A stretch of DNA of 7,494 nt from JBOIBN01 sp050739575 (GCA_050739575.1 JBOIBN010000097.1:1-7494), one strand, 5' to 3'; shown: positions 1-7,427, numbered from the stretch's first letter. The notes: generated by a model from the letters alone, not told the origin. Numbers and translations are program-made.

Positions 1-345
1 GCGGGGCAATCCAAGTATTCGCTCATGCGCCTCGTGCAGCTCAACTTCGATCTCGTGACCGGCTTTTCGGTCATGCCTTTGCAGGTTTTTTCGCTGCTCG
101 GCGCGGTGATCGCCTTCGGCTCGCTGGTGCTGTTCGTCTGGCTCATAATCGACCGGATCGTTAACGGTCCCGACGTGCAGGGCGTCTTCACATTGTTCGC
201 GATTGCCTTCTTCTTCATCGGTTTCCTGCTCTTCGGCATCGGCATCCTCGGCGAGTACGTCGGGCGCATCTATCAGGAAGTGCAGAACAGGCCGCGCTAT
301 CTCATCCGCGGCATGCTCGGAAAAGACGAGCGGGATGAGCACTGA
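1..345 (+). CDS. arnC: ArnC-type undecaprenyl-phosphate Ara4FN transferase, C-terminal part (5' truncated by window)
   Basis: The reading frame is open from base 1, so the gene begins upstream; 114 residues are visible. ArnC is an inner-membrane GT2 glycosyltransferase that moves 4-deoxy-4-formamido-L-arabinose from UDP onto undecaprenyl phosphate. The catalytic GT-A domain is outside the window. What remains is the typical tail: an amphipathic stretch (SKYSLMRLVQLNFD, visible residues 4-17) leading into two membrane helices (about 27-50 and 61-83), then GEYVGRIYQEVQNRPRY (84-100), a very characteristic C-terminal motif of the ArnC/GtrB/DPM1-like group. The tail alone does not separate ArnC from GtrB-like transferases; the assignment to ArnC rests on the arn genes that follow. 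The stop overlaps the next gene by 11 bases, which suggests translational coupling. Confidence 0.85.
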   Translation, partial: AGQSKYSLMRLVQLNFDLVTGFSVMPLQVFSLLGAVIAFGSLVLFVWLIIDRIVNGPDVQGVFTLFAIAFFFIGFLLFGIGILGEYVGRIYQEVQNRPRYLIRGMLGKDERDEH

Positions 346-1291
346 TCCCAAAACGCGGGATCACGCACGTGCCGTCGTTTTCGCCTATCACGACGTCGGC
401 GTGCGCGCCCTGGAGACGCTGCTCGCGCGCGGCATCGAAGTCCCGCTTGTCGTCACCCATGCGGACGATCCGGGAGAGGGCGCCTGGTTCGCGAGCGTCG
501 CCGAACACGCGCGCCGCTACGGCATCGAGACGATCACGCCGACCCAGAACGAATTGGCTTCACTTGCTCCGCGGCTTGAGAAACTTGCGCCGGACTTCAT
601 CTTTTCTTTTTATTACCGCTACATGATTCCGACGGCGTTGATCGAAACCGCGCGCCGTGGCGCACTCAACCTGCACGGTTCGCTTTTGCCGCGCTATCGG
701 GGACGCGCGCCGGTCAACTGGGCCGTGCTCGCAGGCGAGAGCGAAACCGGCGCGAGCCTGCACTACATGAGCGCGAAACCTGATGCCGGCGATCTCATCG
801 GCCGGGAATCGGTGCCGATACTTCCCAACGACACCGCGGGCGACGTCATGCGCAAGGTTGCCGTCGCCGGCGAGCGTCTGCTGTGGCGGCTGGCGCCGGA
901 ACTCGTCGCCGGCACTGCGCCGCGCACGCCGCTCGATCTCGCCGCCGGCAATTACTGCGGCCGGCGCCGGCCCGAGGACGGGCGCATTGACTGGCGCCGC
1001 AGCGCCTGGGAAATTCACAACCTCGTCCGTGCCGTCGCGCCGCCGTATCCCGGCGCCTTTACCGAGATTTCCGGCGGCAGACTGTTAATCCTCGGCAGCC
1101 ACTTCCGCGACGAACCGGCGCATCAGCCGCGGCCTGCGCTCTACGTCGAAAACGGCAGGATTTATGCCGATTGCGCGGATTCGCGCCGGTTCGAAGTGTT
1201 AAAATGCACGCTCAACGACGAACCCGTCACCGCCGCCTCGTTTCCCGCGCTCGGCGGCGGCGAACTGCTTTTACCCGGAGATTCCGCGTGA
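335..1291 (+). CDS. arnA: UDP-4-amino-4-deoxy-L-arabinose formyltransferase (stand-alone ArnA N-terminal domain)
   Basis: This 318-aa cytoplasmic enzyme should transfer a formyl group from N10-formyltetrahydrofolate to the 4-amine of UDP-L-Ara4N, giving UDP-L-Ara4FN, the ArnC substrate. It aligns with the first ~305 residues of E. coli ArnA. Recognisable blocks are VVFAYHD (14-20), FSFYYR (90-95), NLHGSLLPRYRGRAP (112-126) and PDAGDLIG (149-156). The catalytic triad of the family is N112, H114 and D150, each exactly ten residues on from E. coli N102, H104 and D140. The C-terminal OB-like domain shows CGRRRPEDGRIDW (208-220) and NLVRAVAPPYPGAF (229-242). The ATG at 335 was chosen because the homology begins just after it; the frame stays open further upstream but only inside arnC. 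The protein ends where E. coli ArnA would continue into its dehydrogenase domain, and the stop overlaps the dehydrogenase start (GTGA). Very sure of the family. Confidence 0.95.
   Translation: MSTDPKTRDHARAVVFAYHDVGVRALETLLARGIEVPLVVTHADDPGEGAWFASVAEHARRYGIETITPTQNELASLAPRLEKLAPDFIFSFYYRYMIPTALIETARRGALNLHGSLLPRYRGRAPVNWAVLAGESETGASLHYMSAKPDAGDLIGRESVPILPNDTAGDVMRKVAVAGERLLWRLAPELVAGTAPRTPLDLAAGNYCGRRRPEDGRIDWRRSAWEIHNLVRAVAPPYPGAFTEISGGRLLILGSHFRDEPAHQPRPALYVENGRIYADCADSRRFEVLKCTLNDEPVTAASFPALGGGELLLPGDSA
1277..1280 (+). promoter_or_regulatory. Shine-Dalgarno site for the ArnA-type dehydrogenase
   Basis: GGAG lies 7 bases before the GTG at 1288. It supports GTG as the true start of the dehydrogenase, rather than the upstream in-frame codons that lie inside the formyltransferase gene. 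It also shows that this half of ArnA has its own initiation signal. Confidence 0.7.
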
Positions 1292-2343
1292 AGAAAGTCC
1301 TGATCCTCGGCGTCAACGGCTTCATCGGCCATCACCTGACACGCAGCATCCTCGACACCACCGACTGGCACGCATTCGGCATGGACATGGCGAGCGATCG
1401 CGTCGCCGAATGGATGGATCATCCGCGCTTCAACTTCTTCGAGGGCGACATTACCATCAACCGCGAGTGGGTCGAATACCACGTGCGCAAATGCGACGTA
1501 GTACTGCCGCTGGTCGCGATCGCGACGCCGAAGACCTACGTCGAGGATCCGCTGCGTGTGTTCGGGCTCGACTTCGAGGCGAACCTGCCGATCATCCGCC
1601 AATGCGTCAAGTACAAGAAGCGGGTGATCTTCCCCTCGACCTCCGAGGTGTACGGCATGTGCACCGACAAGGCCTTCGATCCCTACGAATCCTCGCTGGT
1701 GCTTGGACCGATCCCGAAGGAACGCTGGATCTACAGTTGTTCCAAACAACTTCTCGACCGCGTGATCTGGGCGCACGGCGCGCACGACGGGCTCGACTTC
1801 ACGCTGTTCCGCCCGTTCAACTGGATCGGGCCGGGACTCGACAGCATCTACACACCCAAGGAAGGCAGTTCGCGCGTCGTCACTCAGTTCCTGGGCCAGA
1901 TCGTGCGCGGCGACCCGATCAGTCTCGTGGACGGCGGCAAGCGGCGCCGCTCCTATACCTATGTGAGCGACGGCGTGGACGCGCTGATGCGCATCATCGC
2001 GAACAAGGACGGCGTCGCGAGCGGACGCATCTACAACATCGGCAACCCGGGCAACCAGTTTTCCGTGCGCGAGCTTGCCGAGATGATGCTCGAGATCGCG
2101 CTCGAGATTCCGGAGTATCGGGAAAGTGCCCAAAAAGTTAAACTGCGCGACGTAAGCGCGGCCGACTACTACGGTTCCGGCTACCAGGACGTCGAGCACC
2201 GCGTGCCCGACGTGAGCTACACCGAAAAGGAACTCGGCTGGAAGCCGACGGTGGCGATGGAAGACGCGCTGCGCCAGATTTTCGAAGCCTACCGTGGCGA
2301 CGTCGCCGAGGCGCGCAAGCTGGTCGCCGAAGAAGACTCCTGA
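1288..2343 (+). CDS. arnA: NAD-dependent UDP-glucuronate decarboxylating dehydrogenase (stand-alone ArnA C-terminal domain)
   Basis: This 351-aa extended short-chain dehydrogenase/reductase should oxidise UDP-glucuronate at C4 and decarboxylate it to UDP-4-keto-L-arabinose, the first committed step of Ara4N synthesis. It aligns end to end with residues from about 315 of E. coli ArnA. Seen: the nucleotide-binding GVNGFIG (8-14), LPLVAIATP (73-81), FPSTSEVYGM (115-124), the YxxxK pair Y149/K153, FRPFNWIGP (174-182) and GYQDVEHR (298-305). E120 and R305 match E. coli E434 and R619, the residues implicated in decarboxylation, with one constant offset of 314. The start is GTG, supported by a good ribosome binding site and the 4-base overlap with the upstream stop. 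Stand-alone homologues in Ralstonia have been described as bifunctional UDP-4-keto-pentose/UDP-xylose synthases, so some UDP-xylose output is possible but cannot be judged from sequence. Confidence 0.95.
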   Translation: MKKVLILGVNGFIGHHLTRSILDTTDWHAFGMDMASDRVAEWMDHPRFNFFEGDITINREWVEYHVRKCDVVLPLVAIATPKTYVEDPLRVFGLDFEANLPIIRQCVKYKKRVIFPSTSEVYGMCTDKAFDPYESSLVLGPIPKERWIYSCSKQLLDRVIWAHGAHDGLDFTLFRPFNWIGPGLDSIYTPKEGSSRVVTQFLGQIVRGDPISLVDGGKRRRSYTYVSDGVDALMRIIANKDGVASGRIYNIGNPGNQFSVRELAEMMLEIALEIPEYRESAQKVKLRDVSAADYYGSGYQDVEHRVPDVSYTEKELGWKPTVAMEDALRQIFEAYRGDVAEARKLVAEEDS

Positions 2344-2383
2344 GCGCAAAGAATTGCTCAATGTCGCAGAACTAAGACGGATC

Positions 2384-2404
2384 GGCATCGGGCATCTGGC
2401 ATCG
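2384..2404 (+). repeat. Three tandem copies of a 7-bp unit (GGCATCG)
   Basis: The units read GGCATCG, GGCATCT, GGCATCG, directly adjacent, with one mismatch in the middle copy. The tract starts 40 bases after the dehydrogenase stop. Heptamer arrays of this kind can change copy number by slippage. Confidence 0.7.
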
Positions 2405-2490
2405 AGCAGCGAAGAAATCGTTTCGAAGGTGACATCGGATCCCGTCGGTCGCGCCCGAGCACCGCAAGGCTTTGGGCTTGCGCCCGAAAG

Positions 2491-2515
2491 GGAGGCGGAC
2501 AGGACGTCCGCCTCC
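2491..2515. repeat. Perfect 10-bp inverted repeat, 5-nt loop
   Basis: GGAGGCGGAC pairs with GTCCGCCTCC across the loop AGGAC. The stem is very GC-rich. No T-run follows on either strand, so this is not a standard intrinsic terminator; it more likely belongs to the dispersed repeat that fills this gap. Confidence 0.7.
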
Positions 2516-2610
2516 GGCCGTTGCGGCAGGACAGCCGCATCGGTTGGCGCGGGAACCAAAGCCGCGGAGCGCAGGATCAGCCGCGACCGCCGGGCGTCTT
2601 TTCTTTTTGT

Positions 2611-2640
2611 CCCTTTTCTTTGGACGAGCAAAGAAAAGGG
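2611..2640. repeat. Perfect 12-bp inverted repeat, 6-nt loop
   Basis: CCCTTTTCTTTG pairs exactly with CAAAGAAAAGGG around GACGAG. A second partial copy of the left arm (TTTTCTTTTTG, 2599-2609) precedes it. The hairpin is strong but has no U-tract after it on either strand, so a rho-independent terminator is not supported. Confidence 0.8.
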
Positions 2641-2742
2641 TCCCGGGGTGCGGGGCGGAGCGCTCGCGCGTCGGTGGGAAGTGGTGCGTGGCACGCTTGT
2701 CCGTGAGTACGGCGGGTTGCGCCACAGAACAAAAAGAACCCG

Positions 2743-3693
2743 ATGCGCATCGCGCTCAAGGTAGACGTGGACACGCTGCGCGGCACGCTCGAAGGCGTGC
2801 CTGCGCTCATGTACGCGCTCGAACGCCGCAGTATTCCCGCGACGTTCCTTTTCTCTGTCGGTCCCGATCACACGGGCCGCGCCCTGCGCCGGCTGCTCAG
2901 GCCCGGCTTTCTCGCCAAGGTGCTACGCACCTCCGTGCCGTCCACCTACGGCTTGAAGACGCTCGCTTACGGCACGCTGCTTCCCGGTCCGCACATCGGG
3001 CGACACGCGCGCCAACCGATGCTCGCCGCGCGCAGGGCCGGTTTCGAAGTCGGCCTGCACTCCTGGGATCACATACGCTGGCAGGACGCCGTCGCGCGAA
3101 AGGATGCCGAATGGACGCGGCGCGAATGGACGCGCGGAATCGAAGATTACGCCGAGGTGTTTGGCGAGGCGCCGGACTGCTTCGGTGCGGCCGGCTGGCA
3201 GGTGAACGCGCACGTGCTCGAACTCGAAGCGTCGGCGCGGCTGCGCTGGGCGAGCGATACGCGCGGACGCGAAGCGTTTCTTCCGCGCGTGAACGGCGGC
3301 GCGCTCGACTGCGTGCAGCTTCCGACCACGCTGCCGACGATGGACGAACTCATCGGCCGTGATGGGGTCACTACTGAAAACGTCGGCGAGCGGCTGGTGC
3401 GCGAGGTAAACGATCATCCGGCACCGCTCCACGTCTTCACGCTGCACGCGGAACTCGAAGGCGGCCCGCTGCTCTGGCAGTTTGAACGCGCGCTCGAAGG
3501 CTGGAGCGCGCTTGGTGCCGAATTCTGCACGCTCGGCGAAGCGGCCGCACAATCCTGGCGGGTGCAATTGCCCGTCTCGCGCGTGGAACGGGGCATGGTG
3601 CCCGGCCGCGCCGGCCAACTCGCAATACAGGGACCGTCCGCGCCGCCAGATCGCGCAGCCTTGGATCCGAACCACGAAGAACGAATCGCATGA
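2743..3693 (+). CDS. arnD: 4-deoxy-4-formamido-L-arabinose-phosphoundecaprenol deformylase ArnD
   Basis: This 316-aa member of the polysaccharide-deacetylase (NodB homology) family should remove the formyl group from undecaprenyl-phosphate-Ara4FN, making the transfer to the lipid carrier irreversible before ArnT uses it. Seen: DVDTLRGTLEGVP (8-20) with the metal-site aspartate region at D8/D10, FSVGPD (37-42), GLHSWDH (104-110) carrying the metal-binding histidines H106 and H110, AAGWQ (149-153), SDTRG (171-175), LPTTLPTMDELIGRD (193-207) and HAELEGG (235-241); each has a clear counterpart in E. coli ArnD. The ATG at 2743 begins where ArnD homology begins, although its ribosome binding site is weak. 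The last ~20 residues (PSAPPDRAALDP onward) go beyond the E. coli protein and look like read-through into non-coding sequence. No arnT follows directly. Confidence 0.93.
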   Translation: MRIALKVDVDTLRGTLEGVPALMYALERRSIPATFLFSVGPDHTGRALRRLLRPGFLAKVLRTSVPSTYGLKTLAYGTLLPGPHIGRHARQPMLAARRAGFEVGLHSWDHIRWQDAVARKDAEWTRREWTRGIEDYAEVFGEAPDCFGAAGWQVNAHVLELEASARLRWASDTRGREAFLPRVNGGALDCVQLPTTLPTMDELIGRDGVTTENVGERLVREVNDHPAPLHVFTLHAELEGGPLLWQFERALEGWSALGAEFCTLGEAAAQSWRVQLPVSRVERGMVPGRAGQLAIQGPSAPPDRAALDPNHEERIA

Positions 3694-3785
3694 ACCATCT
3701 TTCTGCTCCTTCTCCCCTTGCGGGAGAAGGCGGGGATGAGGGGTGCGCCGCGAAGCTGCGTTGCTTGATTTCCCCCTCACCCTAG
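3690..3785 (+). other. Short open frame overlapping the arnD stop; possible truncated start of a lost downstream gene
   Basis: ATGA at 3690-3693 joins an ATG to the arnD stop, the arrangement expected of a coupled next gene such as arnT in the usual order arnD-arnT. After a few codons (MNHLSAPSPLAG) the frame is simply the translation of the hairpin repeat and ends at TAG 3783-3785 after 31 residues. I see no real protein here. It may be the scar of an operon whose downstream gene was displaced, or chance. Confidence 0.3.
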
Positions 3786-3810
3786 CCCTCTCCCGCGGAT
3801 GGGAGAGGGG
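3708..3810. repeat. Imperfect ~103-bp palindromic repeat made of two related hairpins
   Basis: The left hairpin is CCTTCTCCC / GGGAGAAGG (3708-3716 / 3722-3730); the right one is CCCTCTCCC / GGGAGAGGG (3786-3794 / 3801-3809). The outer sequences are also inversely related: GGCGGGGATGAGGGG (3729-3743) faces CCCCTCACCCTAGCC (3774-3788), so the whole element can fold as one long stem. The CCCTCACCCTAGCCCTCTCCC theme is, from memory, a very common dispersed intergenic repeat in proteobacteria. It sits between the convergent arnD and icd genes, where it could help separate or stabilise their transcripts, but there is no T-run for a classical terminator. Confidence 0.8.
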
Positions 3811-3886
3811 ATAGCTATTCAATCGACCGCATGGCGACCAATAGCGTATGCGGCGGAGCACAAGCGTACCCCGCCGCCGTGCTCGT

Positions 3887-6124
<2,238 letters not shown>

Positions 6125-6156
6125 GGGAAGCTCGGTCTGGAAAGCGAAAGAAGCGT

Positions 6157-6185
6157 ATTTTATCCCACGAATTTCGTGAAAAATC
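6157..6185 (-). promoter_or_regulatory. Possible icd promoter
   Basis: Read on the - strand, a TAAAAT hexamer (complement of 6157-6162) lies about 33 bases before the icd ATG and fits a sigma70 -10 box. About 17 bases further upstream is only a weak -35 (GATTTT, complement of 6180-6185). The predicted 5' leader would be some 25 bases. Supported by position and the -10 match only. Confidence 0.35.
6166..6178. promoter_or_regulatory. Operator-like palindrome upstream of icd
   Basis: CACGAATTTCGTG is a perfect 6-bp dyad around a central T. It lies between the proposed -10 and -35 elements of icd. A further outer half-site TCGTGG (6184-6189) also pairs with CCACGA (6165-6170). The form suits a dimeric regulator, but I cannot name one. 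Confidence 0.35.
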
Positions 6186-6449
6186 GTGGCCTATCCCTGA
6201 GTGGCTTTGCTGAGCTACTCCGTGCTATCCTTCGGACAAGCCGACGGCGAGAGGGTCGTCACCTACGGTTTCGTCTGCTAGGCGCAGGGCGCCAAGGAAG
6301 TCAAGACCAGCTAGTTCGCCGGCCCTCTCATCAAAACCTGTAAGGTACTTAATTCTTGGTTGGAAAACATACGGCCATAGGTTTGAGCTGGTAGTTAAGC
6401 CGATATTTGATAGCCATAGGGTTTCTTGATTGTTGGGGCTGAAAGTCAA

Positions 6450-6887
6450 ATGAATGAAGAATTCAGTGAATTTGTTCAAAAACAAAGAGAGATGCTTATT
6501 TCTTCATATGAGCAGTCTAAATCCTATGCGAATATTATTATTTTTGGAGGTTATGCAGGGTTATTTGCAGTTTGGAATTTTACAAGAGATAATTTGGAAA
6601 AATGGCAATCACTTGCGGTGGGATTGCTTGCGATCACCTCCATAACAATTTTCGTGGTATTTGAACTGATTTCTCTATGGCTAAGAAGCAATCAAATTAA
6701 AAATCTAATAGAGCAATTAGGACAAGCTAAAGAATTAGAGCGTTTCCCAGAAGAATATAACAAATCGGAGATGGAAAGGGCTGTTAAGTTTATGGCTGTA
6801 TGGCAATATTTCTTTTTCGGTGCTGTTTTAACAGGTATAGGCGCAGCAGCAATACTTATTTATTCTTTTATTTGCAATTTGATCTGA
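6450..6887 (+). CDS. Hypothetical three-TM membrane protein, AT-rich, probably acquired
   Basis: I do not recognise this 145-aa protein. It begins with a short charged N-terminus (1-25, Glu/Gln/Lys-rich), followed by a membrane segment at about 26-43 (YANIIIFGGYAGLFAVW), a short charged loop, a second at 54-78 (SLAVGLLAITSITIFVVFE), a charged helical cytoplasmic or periplasmic stretch (79-112, QIKNLIEQLGQAKELERFPE) and a third at 118-143. There is no signal peptide and no catalytic motif. ATG 6450 is preferred over an in-frame TTG at 6426 because it follows a purine-rich GGGGCTGAAAG. Base composition is very unlike the neighbours: hand counts give 19/60 and 17/60 G+C for 6541-6600 and 6661-6720, against about 41-43/60 within icd. 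It therefore looks horizontally acquired. Helix content and real codon structure make it a likely true gene. Confidence 0.75.
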   Translation: MNEEFSEFVQKQREMLISSYEQSKSYANIIIFGGYAGLFAVWNFTRDNLEKWQSLAVGLLAITSITIFVVFELISLWLRSNQIKNLIEQLGQAKELERFPEEYNKSEMERAVKFMAVWQYFFFGAVLTGIGAAAILIYSFICNLI

Positions 6888-7061
6888 CTATAAGTGAATC
6901 AATAACGGACTCATATCAAAAGTTTTGCTCGAAGTACTCATGTGCCATGACTTAAGCAACAGCGACGGCGTAATACTAGGAGATTTCTGATTCTGATTTT
7001 AGGAAGTTGCCATTGTGGGAACGTTTCATTCAGACTTGATGGAAGCCTGAACTGGCAGAGA

Positions 7062-7081
7062 TTCCTGCGCGTTCCTGCACG
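7062..7081 (+). repeat. Two tandem copies of a 10-bp unit
   Basis: TTCCTGCGCG is followed at once by TTCCTGCACG, one mismatch. The pair abuts the 22-bp tandem repeat, forming a compound repeat tract upstream of the transposase remnant. Confidence 0.65.
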
Positions 7082-7125
7082 GAGATTCGGGCTCAGGTCT
7101 CGTGAGATTCGGGATCAGGTCTCGC
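7082..7125 (+). repeat. Two tandem copies of a 22-bp unit upstream of transposase remnant
   Basis: Units 7082-7103 and 7104-7125 both read GAGATTCGGG, then C or A, then TCAGGTCTCG, and a last base T or C; they differ only at positions 11 and 22. The TCGGG(G)TCAGGTCT wording followed by TTGACACAT resembles, from memory, a motif often seen just upstream of Y1-type REP transposase genes, which would fit the remnant that follows. Confidence 0.75.
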
Positions 7126-7160
7126 CTTGACACATTTAGTTGGAGGGGCATTCTTCTGTC

Positions 7161-7350
7161 ATGGCTAGACCGCTTCACCTCGTGCGGAGACTGGCAAGAG
7201 CCGACTTATCTCGATAAGAAAGATAGACGCGCAGCAATGGTCGCTTCGTACCGCTCGAGGCATTACTGGCTCTCGGCCATCGGGCAATACTTTGGCGTAC
7301 ACTACAGCACGGTAAGTCGGGCGGTCAGGGCAGCGGAGGAGGTGGGCTGA
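7161..7350 (+). pseudogene. Remnant of a REP-associated (Y1, IS200-like) tyrosine transposase: N- and C-termini only, frameshifted
   Basis: The family normally starts MARPLR...ALYHVTSRGDRRE.I..DD.DR. Here ATG 7161 gives MARPLH; after about 18 bases the match moves to the frame one base later, where RFTSCGDWQEPTYLDKKDRR (7171-7230) resembles the VTSRGDR block. This is joined directly to a C-terminal helix-turn-helix (LSAIGQYFGVHYSTVSRAVR, 7270-7329) that matches the DnaA-like HTH at the end of these transposases, and the stop is at 7348-7350. The whole catalytic middle, with the HUH histidines and the nucleophilic tyrosine, is missing. The intact proteins are typically over 200 residues; about 60 codons remain here. 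A non-functional relic is the simplest reading; the surviving HTH could in principle still bind DNA, but it has no proper start. Confidence 0.75.
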
Positions 7351-7367
7351 TATGGCAATGCAAGACT

Positions 7368-7394
7368 TGAACCACCCCCGTTTTCACGGACACT
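7368..7394 (+). repeat. Probable left terminal inverted repeat of the IS3-family element
   Basis: The sequence starts TGAACCACCCCCG and ends CACGGACACT, the layout of many IS3-family left ends (TGAACCGCCCC...GGACACT from memory). The exact boundary needs the right end. Confidence 0.55.
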
Positions 7395-7427
7395 CAGTTA
7401 GGCACACAATGCCTGAGGAGGTGTTCC

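Larger units (their letters stand above)
2344..2742 (+). other. 399-bp intergenic region with repeat-like content
   Basis: No credible gene is present; the open frames here lack a ribosome binding site and have low-complexity Arg/Ala/Pro-rich products. The stretch interrupts an otherwise overlapping arn operon. It holds a heptamer tandem repeat (2384-2404), a GC-rich 10-bp hairpin (2491-2515) and a perfect 12-bp hairpin of CTTTTCTTT character (2611-2640). Blocks of this sort (GGGCTTGCGCCCGAAAGGGA and the CTTTTCTTTGG...CAAAGAAAAG hairpin) resemble dispersed non-coding elements I associate with Xanthomonadaceae-like and other GC-rich genomes; that likeness is from memory. I see no clear promoter for arnD in it. 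Confidence 0.6.
6125..6449. other. 325-bp divergent intergenic region between icd and the AT-rich membrane gene
   Basis: Apart from the icd promoter and palindrome, I recognise nothing here. About 6225-6340 is GC-rich like the icd side, while 6340-6449 turns AT-rich like the gene that follows, so a junction probably lies near 6330-6345. A weak promoter for the + strand gene can be proposed (TTGAGC at 6383, 17-base gap, TTTGAT at 6406), with low confidence. The - strand is open through 6225-6485, but the product resembles nothing I know and its start lies inside the opposite gene. Confidence 0.5.
6888..7160 (+). other. 273-bp non-coding stretch between membrane gene and transposase remnant
   Basis: No gene or RNA is recognised. 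The left half is of mixed composition and featureless. The right half carries tandem repeats of 10 bp (7062-7081) and 22 bp (7082-7125), then a consensus-like TTGACA (7127-7132) without a good -10, and GGAGG at 7142-7146, 14 bases before the remnant ATG. Confidence 0.5.

Noticed and set aside
1162..2871. Long - strand open frame (569 codons) opposite the ArnA-type dehydrogenase
   Set aside because: It is the antisense shadow of a GC-rich coding gene; the + strand product has full-length homology and intact catalytic residues, the - strand product none.
2472..3362. 296-codon + strand open frame overlapping the start of arnD
   Set aside because: Its product is Arg/Ala-rich low-complexity sequence, begins inside the intergenic repeat and runs out of frame over arnD.
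2923..3861. 312-codon - strand open frame opposite arnD
   Set aside because: Its N-terminal part is translated hairpin repeat and the rest is arnD antisense; no family recognised.
3851..3884. Possible terminator of icd: GAGCAC (3856-3861) pairing with GTGCTC (3879-3884)
   Set aside because: Only a 6-bp stem with a 17-nt loop, competing with an alternative CGGCGG/CCGCCG pairing, and no T-run follows on the - strand.
6225..6485. - strand open frame of 86 codons upstream of icd, with a GLDFLGALRLADETVGDD-like stretch
   Set aside because: Its start lies inside the opposite AT-rich gene, it has no ribosome binding site, and half of it is the shadow of that gene; the GC-rich half could be an old gene fragment but I recognise no family.
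6394..6960. The AT-rich gene as an integron cassette, with GTTAAGC (6394-6400) as an attC core
   Set aside because: GTTAAGC fits GTTRRRY, but no matching RYYYAAC inverse core or attC-type paired arms are found before it or after the gene.
7102..7350. An 82-aa intact small DNA-binding protein starting at GTG 7102
   Set aside because: The GTG lies inside the 22-bp tandem repeat with no ribosome binding site, and the N-terminal part has no meaning in this frame; the transposase-remnant reading explains both the MARPLH start and the HTH end.
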